Positions 34,533-47,277 are shown, numbered from the stretch's first letter. The stretch is 59,525 nt of DNA from Opitutaceae bacterium (GCA_016795565.1 JAEUGW010000048.1:1-59525), one strand, 5' to 3'. The notes: generated by a model from the letters alone, not told the origin. Program-made: numbers and translations.

Positions 34533-37430
34533 ATGGCGACCGAACTCAAAGACACCCTCCTGCTGCCCAAGACTGATTTTCCCATGCGGGCGGGTCTGGC
34601 CCAGCGCGAACCCGGCCGGGTGGCCCACTGGGAGCAGCTTGATCTCTACAACCAGATCCAAGCCAAGCGCGCGCACAGCCCCAAGGGTGCCTTTGTCCTC
34701 CATGACGGCCCGCCGTTCACCAACGGCGATGTCCACATCGGCACCGCGCTCAACAAGACGCTCAAGGACATCGTCAACCGCTACAAGTCCATGCAGGGCT
34801 TCCGCACGCCCTACGTGCCGGGCTGGGATTGCCACGGCCTGCCCATCGAGCAGAAGGTCAGCAAGGAGATCAAGGAACAGAACCTCACGCTGACCACCGC
34901 GCAAATGCGCGCCAAGTGCGATGAGTTTTCCGAAGGCTGGATCGCGAAGCAGACCGCGCAGTTCAAGCGCGTCGGCGTCCTCGCCGACTGGAAGCACGAA
35001 TACAAGACGAAGGCCCCGGCCTTTGAGGCCGACATCCTCCGCACCTTCGCCGCGTTCGTCGAGCAACGCCTCGTTTACCGCAGCAAGAAGCCGGTCTATT
35101 GGTCCATCCCCTTCGAGACCGCGCTCGCCGAGGCGGAGATCGAATACAAGGACCACGTCTCCATCGCCATCTGGGTGAAGTTCCTCGTGCCCGCCGCCGA
35201 GGCCCAGAAGTTCGGCCTGCCCACCGACAAGCCGCTCTATATCGTCATCTGGACGACCACGCCCTGGACCATCCCCGCCAACCTCGCCATCGCGCTGCAC
35301 CCCGAGGTTGAATACGTTGTAGCGGAATTCGCTCCTGAAGGATTCCGGGTCATTGTAGCTAAAGATCTTTTGGGCTCGGTGATGAGCACAATGAAATATC
35401 CCGGACCAGTGGTTTCCTCTGATCCTATCAAGGGAGCAAAACTTGAAGGTCTCCAGGCCCGCCACCCTTTCATCGACCGCGCCTCGCCTGTCGTGCTCGC
35501 CGACTACGTCACCACCGACAGCGGCACAGGCGCCGTGCACACCGCACCCGGCCACGGCGCGGAGGATTACCAGACCGGCCTCAAATACGGCCTCGAGATC
35601 TACTGCCCCGTCGGCGACGACGGCAAATACCTCGACGACGGCCGCGTGCCCGCCGACCTCGTCGGCCTGACCACGCTCGAGACCGTCGAGGACCTCGCCG
35701 CCAAGAAACCCGCCCCCGCCAACCTCGGCGTGCTCAAGAAACTCGCCGACGCCGGCGCGCTCCTCGCCAAGGCCAAGTATCCGCACAGCTACCCGCATTG
35801 CTGGCGCTCCAAGACCCCGATCATCTTCCGCGCCGTGGACCAGTGGTTCGTGTCGCTCGACAAGGCCGGCCACCGCCAGGTTGCCCTCAAGGAAATCACC
35901 AAGATCGCCGCGGCGCAGGGCTGGATTCCCGCCTGGGGCGAGGCCCGCATCCGCGGCGCCGTCGAGTCGCGGCCCGACTGGTGCATCAGTCGCCAGCGCT
36001 CCTGGGGTGTGCCGATCATCGCCTTCTACGGGCCGGACAAAAAACCCTACCTCGACGCCGGCGTCGTCCGCGCCGTGGCCGACAAGGTCGCCACGAAGGG
36101 CAGCAACTTCTGGTATGACGCCAAGCCCGCCGAGATTCTCGCCGGCGTGAAGCTGCCCGCCGGCTGGCCCGCGGCGGAGTCCCTCACCTGCGGACGCGAC
36201 ACGCTCGACGTGTGGATTGATTCCGGTTCCACCCAAGCCGCCGTGCTCAAGCGCGGCCAAGGCGGCACGCACTGGCCCGCCGACCTCTACCTCGAGGGCA
36301 GCGACCAGCACCGCGGCTGGTTCCAGTCCTCCCTCTGGAACAGCGTCATCGCCTCCGGCGCGGCGCCCTACCGGGCCGTCCTCACCCACGGCTTCATCGT
36401 GGACAAGAACCGGCAGAAGATCTCCAAGAGCTCGACCTACCAGAAGCCGCAGACCGCCGAGGCCTACATCGCCCAATACGGCGCCGACGTCATCCGCCTC
36501 TGGATCGCCTCGCAGGACTTCCGCGACGACATCCCGGTGGACGACGAGATCCTCAAGAACGTCGGCGAGGCCTACCGGCTCTTCCGAAACACGTTCCGTT
36601 TCCAGCTCTCCAACCTCTTCGACTTCGATGCGACCAAGCACGCCGTGCCGGTGGACAAGATGGACGCGCTTGACCGCTGGGCGCTGCACCAGACCGCCGT
36701 CCTCATTGCAGAATGCACGAAGGCCTACGACGCCTACGAGTTCCACCGCGTTTACCAGCTCTGCAACCAGTTCTGCTCGGTCACGCTGTCGGCCACCTAT
36801 CACGACATCCTGAAGGACCGCCTCTACACGCTCGGCCCCGCCCACCCGCTCCGCCGCTCGTCGCAGACCGCCATCAGCGCCATCTTCGACGCCTTGGTCA
36901 AAATCCTGGCCCCCTTCATCACCTTCACCGCCGACGAAGCCTGGAGCTACGCGAAGACCAACCAGGAATACTCCCCCGAGTCCATCCACCTGCAGGACTG
37001 GCCTATGGCGCCCGCGGCCTGGAAGGACGTCTCGCTGGCCGATGAATTCGGCATACTGCTCAAACTCAGAGCAAAGGTGACCGAAACCATCGAACCGGCT
37101 CGCCAGAAAGGCCACATTGGCAAATCACTGGACGCCTCGCTTCATATCTCGGCCTCCACAGGTAATTACTACGAAACTGTTGTTTCAAAGTATCGGAGCT
37201 TTCTTCCAGAACTATTTATTGTGTCCGATGTCGACCAGCCGGCACACACGACAAACTTTGTTGCTCAGAGCGCCACTTCAGACGGAACCGGGCAACTGGT
37301 TATTAACGTCTTTAAGGCCCAAGATTTGAGCCACACCCGCTGTCCGCGCTGCTGGCGCTGGGTGCCGAAAGTTGTTCACACCCCGCACGGAGAAGTTTGC
37401 CCCCGCTGCGCCGAAGCCCTTAACTCCTGA
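34533..37430 (+). CDS. ileS: Isoleucine--tRNA ligase
   Basis: 965-residue class I synthetase, from the ATG at 34533. The HIGH motif appears as GDVHIGTALNK, KMSKS as KISKS, and the C-terminal zinc-binding pair as CPRCWRW and CPRCAE. The CP1 editing domain occupies about residues 200-400. Two stretches, about bases 35310-35450 (in CP1) and 37060-37330 (before the zinc domain), are visibly poorer in GC and use codons unlike the rest of the gene; both may mark recombination or relaxed regions. The reading frame is intact throughout. Confidence 0.96.
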   Translation: MATELKDTLLLPKTDFPMRAGLAQREPGRVAHWEQLDLYNQIQAKRAHSPKGAFVLHDGPPFTNGDVHIGTALNKTLKDIVNRYKSMQGFRTPYVPGWDCHGLPIEQKVSKEIKEQNLTLTTAQMRAKCDEFSEGWIAKQTAQFKRVGVLADWKHEYKTKAPAFEADILRTFAAFVEQRLVYRSKKPVYWSIPFETALAEAEIEYKDHVSIAIWVKFLVPAAEAQKFGLPTDKPLYIVIWTTTPWTIPANLAIALHPEVEYVVAEFAPEGFRVIVAKDLLGSVMSTMKYPGPVVSSDPIKGAKLEGLQARHPFIDRASPVVLADYVTTDSGTGAVHTAPGHGAEDYQTGLKYGLEIYCPVGDDGKYLDDGRVPADLVGLTTLETVEDLAAKKPAPANLGVLKKLADAGALLAKAKYPHSYPHCWRSKTPIIFRAVDQWFVSLDKAGHRQVALKEITKIAAAQGWIPAWGEARIRGAVESRPDWCISRQRSWGVPIIAFYGPDKKPYLDAGVVRAVADKVATKGSNFWYDAKPAEILAGVKLPAGWPAAESLTCGRDTLDVWIDSGSTQAAVLKRGQGGTHWPADLYLEGSDQHRGWFQSSLWNSVIASGAAPYRAVLTHGFIVDKNRQKISKSSTYQKPQTAEAYIAQYGADVIRLWIASQDFRDDIPVDDEILKNVGEAYRLFRNTFRFQLSNLFDFDATKHAVPVDKMDALDRWALHQTAVLIAECTKAYDAYEFHRVYQLCNQFCSVTLSATYHDILKDRLYTLGPAHPLRRSSQTAISAIFDALVKILAPFITFTADEAWSYAKTNQEYSPESIHLQDWPMAPAAWKDVSLADEFGILLKLRAKVTETIEPARQKGHIGKSLDASLHISASTGNYYETVVSKYRSFLPELFIVSDVDQPAHTTNFVAQSATSDGTGQLVINVFKAQDLSHTRCPRCWRWVPKVVHTPHGEVCPRCAEALNS

Positions 37431-37442
37431 CCCTACCCCGTC

Positions 37443-38405
37443 ATGGCCAAGAAAAAAAATACCCCCGCCAAGAAGCGTCCCGTCAAGAAAGCCGCCGCCA
37501 AGGCGCCGGTGAAGAAACCGGCCGCCAAGACCATTTCCCACAAGCCTGTGCCAAAATCCGCCAAACCCACCAAACCCGTTTCCAAACCCGCTGCGTCCAA
37601 GCCCGCCGCGCCCGCCGCGAAGGCCGCTCCCCTTGCCAAGGGCAAGGCCGTGCCCGCCGCCCCGGCGAAGCGCCCGCTGCTGGAGCGCAAGGCGGCCCCC
37701 AAGGCCATCGCCTTCAGCCTGGATGAGGTTCGCGAAATCGCGAAGAAGAACGAGAAGCACGCCGAGAGCAGCGCCCGGACCGACAAGCACAGCAAGGCCA
37801 CGGCCGGGGCCAAGCCCGCCCACCACGCAGCGGACCATGCGAAGCCGCACAAGCCCCACCACGTGAAGACCGCGTCGCTCGCCGATATTCTTGGCTTCAA
37901 CCCCGCCAAGGGCAAAAAGGCCCGCGCCGCCATGGTCGACGAGTCGGAGGTGCCCGAGAAGTATCGCCGCTATTACCGCCTCCTCCTGGAATTGCGGACG
38001 CACGTGCTCACCCAACTCGGCGAGCACACCGAGGAGACGCTGCTGAAATCCTCCAAGGACGATTCCGGCGACCTCTCCGGCTATGGCCAGCACATGGCCG
38101 ACGCCGGCACCGACACCTTCGACCGCGACTTCGCCCTCAGCCTCGTCTCCAACGAGCAGGAAGCCCTCGCCGAGATCGAGGCCGCCATCAAGCGCGTGCA
38201 TGCCGGCACCTACGGCATCTGCGAGACGACCCAGAAGCCCATCGCCAAGGAGCGCCTGCTGGCCGTGCCCTTCACCCGCTACTCGACCGAGGCCAAGCGC
38301 GAGGTCGAGCGCCACTCGCACCGCGCCATCGAGCGCGGCGGCCTGTTCGGCGACGGCACCGAGGAGGAAGGCGGCAAGCTCGCCAACGGCGGCGACGACG
38401 AGTGA
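37443..38405 (+). CDS. DksA/TraR-like protein with histone-H1-like N-terminal tail
   Basis: 320 residues. Residues 1-85 are Lys/Ala/Pro-rich with AKK and PAAK repeats, like bacterial histone H1-type tails, and 100-145 is Lys/His-rich. The C-terminal part (about 170-300) resembles the DksA coiled coil followed by its zinc-finger region (AGTYGICETTQKPIAKERL). Only one of four zinc cysteines remains: CETT replaces CxxC and TRYSTEAK replaces the second pair. It probably binds DNA through the tail and perhaps RNA polymerase through the coiled coil; zinc binding is unlikely. It starts 13 bp after ileS. Confidence 0.75.
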   Translation: MAKKKNTPAKKRPVKKAAAKAPVKKPAAKTISHKPVPKSAKPTKPVSKPAASKPAAPAAKAAPLAKGKAVPAAPAKRPLLERKAAPKAIAFSLDEVREIAKKNEKHAESSARTDKHSKATAGAKPAHHAADHAKPHKPHHVKTASLADILGFNPAKGKKARAAMVDESEVPEKYRRYYRLLLELRTHVLTQLGEHTEETLLKSSKDDSGDLSGYGQHMADAGTDTFDRDFALSLVSNEQEALAEIEAAIKRVHAGTYGICETTQKPIAKERLLAVPFTRYSTEAKREVERHSHRAIERGGLFGDGTEEEGGKLANGGDDE

Positions 38406-38411
38406 CGCCAT

Positions 38412-38506
38412 TTTCGATTTTCGATTTTTGCTTTTCGATTGCCGGCTGACTCAGCCCCCAACGACTCCGCCCCTTGGAATCGAAAATCGAGACTCCCAAA
38501 TCGAAA
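38412..38506. repeat. Mirror pair of ATCGAAA heptamer tracts around the lspA start
   Basis: Left arm: four TTTCGAT-type heptamers (38412-38439). Right arm: ATCGAAA, ATCGAGA, a variant and ATCGAAA in one phase (38479-38506). The arms are mirror images. The right arm is inside lspA just after its TTG start. Confidence 0.8.
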
Positions 38507-39001
38507 ATTGGCCGCGTTCTCGCCTACCGGCGCCTGTGGATTCTCGCGTTGGCGGTCTTCGGCCTGGATCAGCTCACCAAGTCCTGGATCGCCGCCCGCC
38601 TGCCCTTCGGCAGCTACGGGCCGGGCGCCCACGTCGAGGTTTTTCCCGGCTTCCTGCATCTGGTGCATGTCGGCAACACCGGGGCCGCCTGGAGCATGTT
38701 CAGCGGCGCCAGCCTGTGGCTGGCGCTCCTCGGCGTCGGCACGCTGGCCGCGATCTATTTCTGGCGCCATTCGCTCGGCCTGCGCGCGCCCGCCGCCCAG
38801 GCCGCCTTCGGCCTGCTGTGCGGCGGCATCGCCGGCAACCTGGTGGACCGCCTCGTCCACGGCCATGTGATCGACTTCCTCGATTTTCATTTCGGCGCCT
38901 ACACCTACCCCACCTTCAACGTCGCCGACGCCGGCATCTGCGTCGGCGTCTTCTGCTATGTGCTCTGGTCGCTGAAGCAGCCGGCCGCCCCGGCCGGCTG
39001 A
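38474..39001 (+). CDS. lspA: Lipoprotein signal peptidase (signal peptidase II)
   Basis: 175 residues, four transmembrane helices; cleaves prolipoprotein signal peptides in the inner membrane. The catalytic aspartates are D134 (HVIDFLDF) and D152 (NVADAGI), with the conserved GNTGAAWSMF block before them. The only plausible start is TTG at 38474: no ATG or GTG occurs between the upstream stop and the first helix. The first dozen residues (ESKIETPKSKIG) are encoded by heptamer repeat DNA. The lipoprotein at 27540-28364 is an example of a substrate in this window. Confidence 0.9.
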   Translation: MESKIETPKSKIGRVLAYRRLWILALAVFGLDQLTKSWIAARLPFGSYGPGAHVEVFPGFLHLVHVGNTGAAWSMFSGASLWLALLGVGTLAAIYFWRHSLGLRAPAAQAAFGLLCGGIAGNLVDRLVHGHVIDFLDFHFGAYTYPTFNVADAGICVGVFCYVLWSLKQPAAPAG

Positions 39002-39007
39002 GCCCGC

Positions 39008-39877
39008 TCACTCGACGTTGGCCACCTGCTCGCGGATCCGCTCCAGCTCGTTCTTGAACTCGATCACCCGCTGCGCGATGGCCAGGTCGTTGGCCTTGCT
39101 GCCGATGGTGTGGATCTCGCGGCCGATTTCCTGGAGGATGAATTCCGCCTTGCGGCCGATCTCGCCTTCCGCCCGCAGCAGCTCCTTGAGCTGGGACAGG
39201 TGGTGTCGCAGCCGGGTGATTTCCTCGGTGATGTCGCAACGGTCGGCAAAAAGCGCCACCTCCTTCAGCACGCGCTCGTCGCTCACGTCCAGCTCGAGGC
39301 CCGCCGCGCGCAACCGCTGCAGCAGCTGGTCCCGGTAAAGCCCGCTGATCTGGGGTGCCCGGTGCGCGATGGCCTCCGTCCCGGCGTGCAGTTTTTCCCA
39401 GCGGCCCAGAAAATCGACCAGCAGGGCCTCGCCCTCCTTCGCCCGCATGGCCGCCAGCCCGCGCAGCGCGATGCCCAGCGTCTTGAGCAGCACCTGGCCG
39501 GCGGCCTCGTCGGCGGGGAGCTGCGCCGTGGTGCGCTGCGCACTGGCGATCTGCCAGAGCAGCTCCGTGGTCGGGGCGAACTTTACCCCGCGCGCCTGCG
39601 CCACCTTCTCCAGTTGCCGCAGCGTGGCCGCCAGCGCCGCCTCGTCCCAGGCCGGGGCCGAGGAACTCCGCCCCGTGACCTCGACCGCCACATGGACCTT
39701 GCCGCGCATGGCGACCTTGCGCACCGCCTCGCTGACCGCCGGCTCGAAGGCTTCCCACTCGGCGGGCAGCTTCTGCGAGAGATCGAGGCCGCGGCGATTC
39801 ACGGAGTTGACCTGCACGGTCACCGTCAGTTCGCCCAAAGCTGCGGTCGCCCGCCCATAGCCGGTCATCGAGTTCAT
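39008..39877 (-). CDS. yicC: YicC-family endoribonuclease-like protein
   Basis: 289 residues from the ATG at 39877, giving the family N-terminus MNSMTGYGRA. The mid region EVTGRSSS and the C-terminal DUF1732 block (EITRLRHHLSQLKELL, GRKAEFILQEIGREIHTIGSKAND) are diagnostic. E. coli YicC and Bacillus YloC are reported endoribonucleases. It converges on lspA with 6 bp between stops. Confidence 0.92.
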   Translation of the reverse strand: MNSMTGYGRATAALGELTVTVQVNSVNRRGLDLSQKLPAEWEAFEPAVSEAVRKVAMRGKVHVAVEVTGRSSSAPAWDEAALAATLRQLEKVAQARGVKFAPTTELLWQIASAQRTTAQLPADEAAGQVLLKTLGIALRGLAAMRAKEGEALLVDFLGRWEKLHAGTEAIAHRAPQISGLYRDQLLQRLRAAGLELDVSDERVLKEVALFADRCDITEEITRLRHHLSQLKELLRAEGEIGRKAEFILQEIGREIHTIGSKANDLAIAQRVIEFKNELERIREQVANVE

Positions 39878-39962
39878 TGGGCAGAAGTCCAATCGCCCCA
39901 GCGCCAAAGGCCAAACAAATCCGCCGGAAGCCGAAATGGCCTCATATGGTCATTGCACAAAG

Positions 39963-40034
39963 GTAGGGGCGCGCCTTGTGCGCGCCCGAGCGACCGCGTT
40001 TCCCGTGCCGGGTGCGGACAAGCCGCGCCCCTAC
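39963..40034. repeat. Double-hairpin element, long-spacer form
   Basis: GTAG, a 21-nt hairpin (stem GGGCGCGC, loop CTTGT), a 22-nt spacer, a 21-nt hairpin (stem GGGTGCGG), CTAC. Hairpin 2 reverse-complemented keeps the CTTGT loop and swaps one base pair in a compensated way. The spacer length equals that at 6838. Just downstream, CAGTTTTCGGATAGCTTC resembles one end of the MITE at 22576. Confidence 0.75.
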
Positions 40035-40072
40035 AACAGGCAGTTTTCGGATAGCTTCAGGCTTTGGGCCCT

Positions 40073-41299
<1,227 letters not shown>

Positions 41300-41359
41300 G
41301 GGCGGTGATGGAAAGCCAGCGCCCGGGTGAAGGCAAACGGGATTTGTGACACAACCCGA

Positions 41360-41616
41360 AACTCCAAACCCCAAGCTCCAACCCCCAATGAATCACACAA
41401 CCCGCGCCCAAAGCCTTCAATCCCTCTGGATTATTGAGAATTATCCAAAGTAGTTACTATTCTTGTCATCGCGAGGTGCGCGAAGCGCGCCGTGGCGATC
41501 CAACTGGATTGCTTCGTCGTTCCACTCCTCGCAATGACAGGTGGGATGTAACCTCATGGAGTAATCCTCAATATTTGGAGAATTGGTCATTCTCTGGAGC
41601 TTGGATGTTGGAGCTG
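41360..41616. repeat. Nested inverted structure in the trpB-rsbU gap
   Basis: The 330-bp gap between trpB and the RsbU-like gene holds no gene but three concentric inverted repeats. Outer: four AACTCCA-type heptamers (41360-41387) against three TGGAGCT heptamers (41596-41616). Middle: GGATTATTGAGAATTATCC region (from about 41418) against GTAATCCTCAATATTTGG (about 41560). Core: GTCATCGCGAGG (41465) mirrored by CCTCGCAATGAC (ends 41539). Confidence 0.75.
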
Positions 41617-41629
41617 AAGCTTTCCTCCC

Positions 41630-43069
41630 TCACACCCGCTTCACCGTCAGCAGCGTGTAATCGTCGCGCAGGCCGGTCGAGCCGGCGAATTTCTCCACCG
41701 CCGCCAGGATGGAATCGTTGATCACCCGGGCGGAGCCGTCGTGCCCCGCCCGCAGGGCATCGGCCAGCCGCGCGCCGCCGAATTCCTTGTCGTCCGCATT
41801 CGGCGCCTCCGTGAGGCCGTCGGTGTAGAGCACCAGGGTCGAGCCCGGCGGGAAATCCAGCGTCCGGTCCTCGATGACCGCATCAAACAGCTCGGCATCC
41901 ACCAGCCCGACCGGCAGGCCCTCGGAGCCGATGAACTCGCTCAGGAAGGCCCCGGTCGGCGCATCGCGCCGCGAGAGCAGCGTGAGCTCATGGCCGGCAC
42001 GGGCGACCGTGACTTGGTTCTTGCCCGCGTCCACCACGGCATAGGTCATCGTGATATACATGCCCTCCCGCATGTCACCGGCGAGGGTGCGGTTCAGCTC
42101 CGCCAGCACCCGGGCTGGCGAACTGTGCAGGGGCGCAATCTGACGCAGCGTGGTGCGGCAGATTGCCATCAGGAGCGACGCGGACACGCCCTTGCCCGAG
42201 ACATCGGCCACCGCCACGCCGACCCGGTCAAAGCCAAGCCGGAACACGTCGTAGAGGTCGCCGCTCACCTTCTGGGCGGCCAGATAGCGGGCGTCGATGT
42301 CGAGCCCGGCCACCACCGGCATGGAGCGCGGCAGCAGCATCTGCTGCACGTCGCTGGCCAGCGCCAGATCGAGGTCGAGCCGCTGCTTGTCCATCAGCAG
42401 GGCGAGGAAGTCGGCATTATGGACCGCCAGACCGGCCTGCTCGGCCAGAGCCGCGACCAGTGAGTAATCGGTCGCGGTGAACGGTCGGCCGTCGGAGGCA
42501 TTGCAGACGCAGAGCACGCCAATGAGCCGCCGGCGCACCGTGATGGGCGCCGCGATGACCGAACGCACCGTCAGCGCCTCGTCGTCGTGCTTGACGATGC
42601 GCGGATCCGCGGCGGCGTTGGTGATCAGCTCACCCCGGCCGGTGGCGGCCACCCGGCCGACCACGCCCTCGCCGACGGGAAAGGATTCGGCCTTCAGCAC
42701 CTGCTCGATGAACCTGGCGCGCGAGCCGAGCTTCATCTTCTGGGTGTCGGGGATGGGCCGGTGGGGAGGAAACAAGCCCTCGACCGCCACGCCGCGCATC
42801 AGGCTATCCGCGCCCTTTTCAAAGATGCACGCGCTCAGCGCCCCGGTGCTCAGGATGGCGGCATGCACGATGCGCTGAAACAACTCCTCGCGCGGCAGGC
42901 GCTCGCCGACCGCATCCACCATCGTGTGCATGTAATCCAGCACGATCTGGCGCTCCTCCATCAGCGCCATCTTCTCTTCCTCCTGCCGGGACGCCTCCTG
43001 CCTGGCCCGCCAGTAGAAGCCGTAGACAAACAGCGCGCCGAGCAGACCGCCGAGAATGAACAGCATCAT
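41630..43069 (-). CDS. RsbU-type PP2C phosphatase with membrane anchor and GAF domain
   Basis: 479 residues: a transmembrane segment (about 1-19), a short coiled coil, a GAF domain (about 60-215) and a C-terminal SpoIIE/PPM phosphatase domain (about 245-478). Metal-binding aspartates are in SGDLYDVF, ADVSGKGVSASL and YTDGLTEA. Such enzymes dephosphorylate STAS-domain antagonists in partner-switching cascades, with the GAF domain as input sensor. The STAS protein gene lies just upstream, 9 bp away on the same strand. Confidence 0.9.
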   Translation of the reverse strand: MMLFILGGLLGALFVYGFYWRARQEASRQEEEKMALMEERQIVLDYMHTMVDAVGERLPREELFQRIVHAAILSTGALSACIFEKGADSLMRGVAVEGLFPPHRPIPDTQKMKLGSRARFIEQVLKAESFPVGEGVVGRVAATGRGELITNAAADPRIVKHDDEALTVRSVIAAPITVRRRLIGVLCVCNASDGRPFTATDYSLVAALAEQAGLAVHNADFLALLMDKQRLDLDLALASDVQQMLLPRSMPVVAGLDIDARYLAAQKVSGDLYDVFRLGFDRVGVAVADVSGKGVSASLLMAICRTTLRQIAPLHSSPARVLAELNRTLAGDMREGMYITMTYAVVDAGKNQVTVARAGHELTLLSRRDAPTGAFLSEFIGSEGLPVGLVDAELFDAVIEDRTLDFPPGSTLVLYTDGLTEAPNADDKEFGGARLADALRAGHDGSARVINDSILAAVEKFAGSTGLRDDYTLLTVKRV

Positions 43070-43078
43070 GACGCCTCC

Positions 43079-43588
43079 CTAGGACTTGCCCACCCGGTTG
43101 CGGAGGAAGGCGAGCACATCCTGGAATTTCGCCGCATTGGCCGCGTCGGCGTGCACCAGATTTTCATGCGCCTCCAGCACCAGCCGGGCACTCTCGATCT
43201 CGTTCCTCGCCTTCGCGTCTAACGCCTGTGCGCCGCCCCTGAAGTCCATCGGGTGGCCGCCCGCATCGACGAGCGCGAGCCGGTGCAGGCCGAGATTGCG
43301 GATGAGCTCGAGGTTGCGCTCCCCCACCCGCGCCAGCGTCAGGGTGCCGGGCGGAGCCAGGCGCCGGAGTTCCAGCGCCGCCCCGGCCAGCACGCCGAGG
43401 AACGTGCTGTCCATGCTCGTGCAGGCGGAGAAATCCACCACGAAGCGCGTCTTGCCCTGCCGGATCATCTCGCCGACGAAATCCTTCAGGCTGCCGCTGT
43501 TGGCGAACGAGGCGCGGCCCTCGATGCGCACGACGACCGGATCGGCGTAGGCATCGACGAGGAAGGTGGGCTTGGCGGGTTCGGACAT
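43079..43588 (-). CDS. STAS-domain anti-sigma-factor antagonist-like protein
   Basis: 169 residues. The STAS domain (about 10-110) carries the phosphorylatable serine at S58 in ACTSMDSTFLGVLAG, typical of SpoIIAA/RsbV proteins. A helical extension of about 50 residues follows, which is unusual for RsbV. It is expected to be the substrate of the co-transcribed phosphatase. No HATPase anti-sigma kinase is encoded nearby. Confidence 0.88.
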   Translation of the reverse strand: MSEPAKPTFLVDAYADPVVVRIEGRASFANSGSLKDFVGEMIRQGKTRFVVDFSACTSMDSTFLGVLAGAALELRRLAPPGTLTLARVGERNLELIRNLGLHRLALVDAGGHPMDFRGGAQALDAKARNEIESARLVLEAHENLVHADAANAAKFQDVLAFLRNRVGKS

Positions 43589-43638
43589 GATGATGAAGAA
43601 ATTGCAACCTGAATCCCGGGGATCGATTCCCCCAACCA

Positions 43639-43900
43639 GTCATCCTGAACGAAGTGAAGGATCCATCAGGACAGCCCTTGCGGTCGTCACGCTGGATTCG
43701 CTGCGCTGCCAATGAACTCCCTTGTTAGTCATGCTGAAGGAAGTGAAGTGTCGAGCGAAGCGACATCCTCATCCATCGGCACAACCGCCTGCGGATATCG
43801 TGATGGATGCTTCGCTGCGCTCAGCATGACAATGACTTGGAAGGCTTTGGGGCGAATCCCACGCAAGCCTCGCGGCCTGCTGTCTTGTCTCAGAATGACA
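43639..43900. repeat. Cluster of GTCATCCTGAAG-type inverted repeats
   Basis: The 324-bp gap between the STAS gene and acnA has no credible gene. It contains GTCATCCTGAACGAAGTGAA (43639), a second inexact copy at 43728 (GTCATGCTGAAGGAAGTGAA), the mirrored form GCTTCGCTGCGCTCAGCATG (ends near 43829) and a fragment CTCAGAATGAC (43890-43900). Confidence 0.7.
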
Positions 43901-43912
43901 CGGAAAGGCTGC

Positions 43913-46720
<2,808 letters not shown>

Positions 46721-46744
46721 GGTGGTGACTTTAGATGGGTGGAA

Positions 46745-46796
46745 CTGTAGCGGCGGTCTGTGACCGCCGGACGGCACTCATAGAGTGCCGCTACAG
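46745..46796. repeat. Double-hairpin element (CTGTAG class)
   Basis: CTGTAGC, hairpin GGCGGTCTGTGACCGCC, spacer GGAC, hairpin GGCACTCATAGAGTGCC, GCTACAG. Reverse-complementing hairpin 2 shows two compensated base-pair changes and a single loop change from hairpin 1. Confidence 0.85.
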
Positions 46797-46803
46797 AAAG
46801 GCG

Positions 46804-47277
46804 TTACTTAGCGAGGGCGGCTTTGACGGCGTTGAAGTTGGGCAGGTCCTTCGGCGTCGGCGTCTGCTCGGCGTATTTGATGCGGCCATCCTGGCCGATC
46901 ACGAAGGCCGCGCGGGCCGAGGTGTCGCCGACCCCGGCGAGGTTGGGGAACACCACGTCATAGGCCCGGGTGACGGCCTTGTTGAGGTCGGAGAGCAGCG
47001 TGACACCAATCTTGTGCTCCTTGGCCCAGGCCTCGTGGGCGAACGGGCTGTCCACGCTGATGCCATAGACCTCGGCGCCGAGCCCCGCGTAGGCGCTCAG
47101 GCCGCTCGAGATGTCGCACAGTTCCTGGGTGCAGACGCCGGTGTAGGCCAGCGGGAAGAAGAGCAGCACGGTCTGCTTCTTGCCGAAATTGTCGCTCAGC
47201 CTGATGTCCTTGAGACCGTCCGCGGTCTTGGTCTTGAGGGTGAAATCCGGAGCTTGGGAGCCAACAGCGAGAGGCAT
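46804..47277 (-). CDS. Peroxiredoxin (Bcp/AhpE type)
   Basis: 157 residues from the ATG at 47277. The peroxidatic cysteine is C49 in FFPLAYTGVCTQELCD; a second cysteine at C54, five residues on, fits the atypical two-cysteine Bcp arrangement. It reduces hydrogen peroxide and organic peroxides with thioredoxin as likely donor. It lies downstream of acnA on the same strand, separated by a double-hairpin element; aconitase is peroxide-sensitive, so the pairing makes sense. Confidence 0.9.
   Translation of the reverse strand: MPLAVGSQAPDFTLKTKTADGLKDIRLSDNFGKKQTVLLFFPLAYTGVCTQELCDISSGLSAYAGLGAEVYGISVDSPFAHEAWAKEHKIGVTLLSDLNKAVTRAYDVVFPNLAGVGDTSARAAFVIGQDGRIKYAEQTPTPKDLPNFNAVKAALAK

Noticed and set aside
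34524..37115. 863-codon open frame antisense to ileS
   Set aside because: GC-rich third positions create long antisense frames; the translation is low-complexity (many VG, GE, AE runs) and lacks any family motif, whereas the sense strand is a complete ileS.
43700..43912. Small plus-strand frames in the STAS-acnA gap as genes
   Set aside because: They read through inverted-repeat DNA and into the antisense of acnA; composition and motifs do not support coding.
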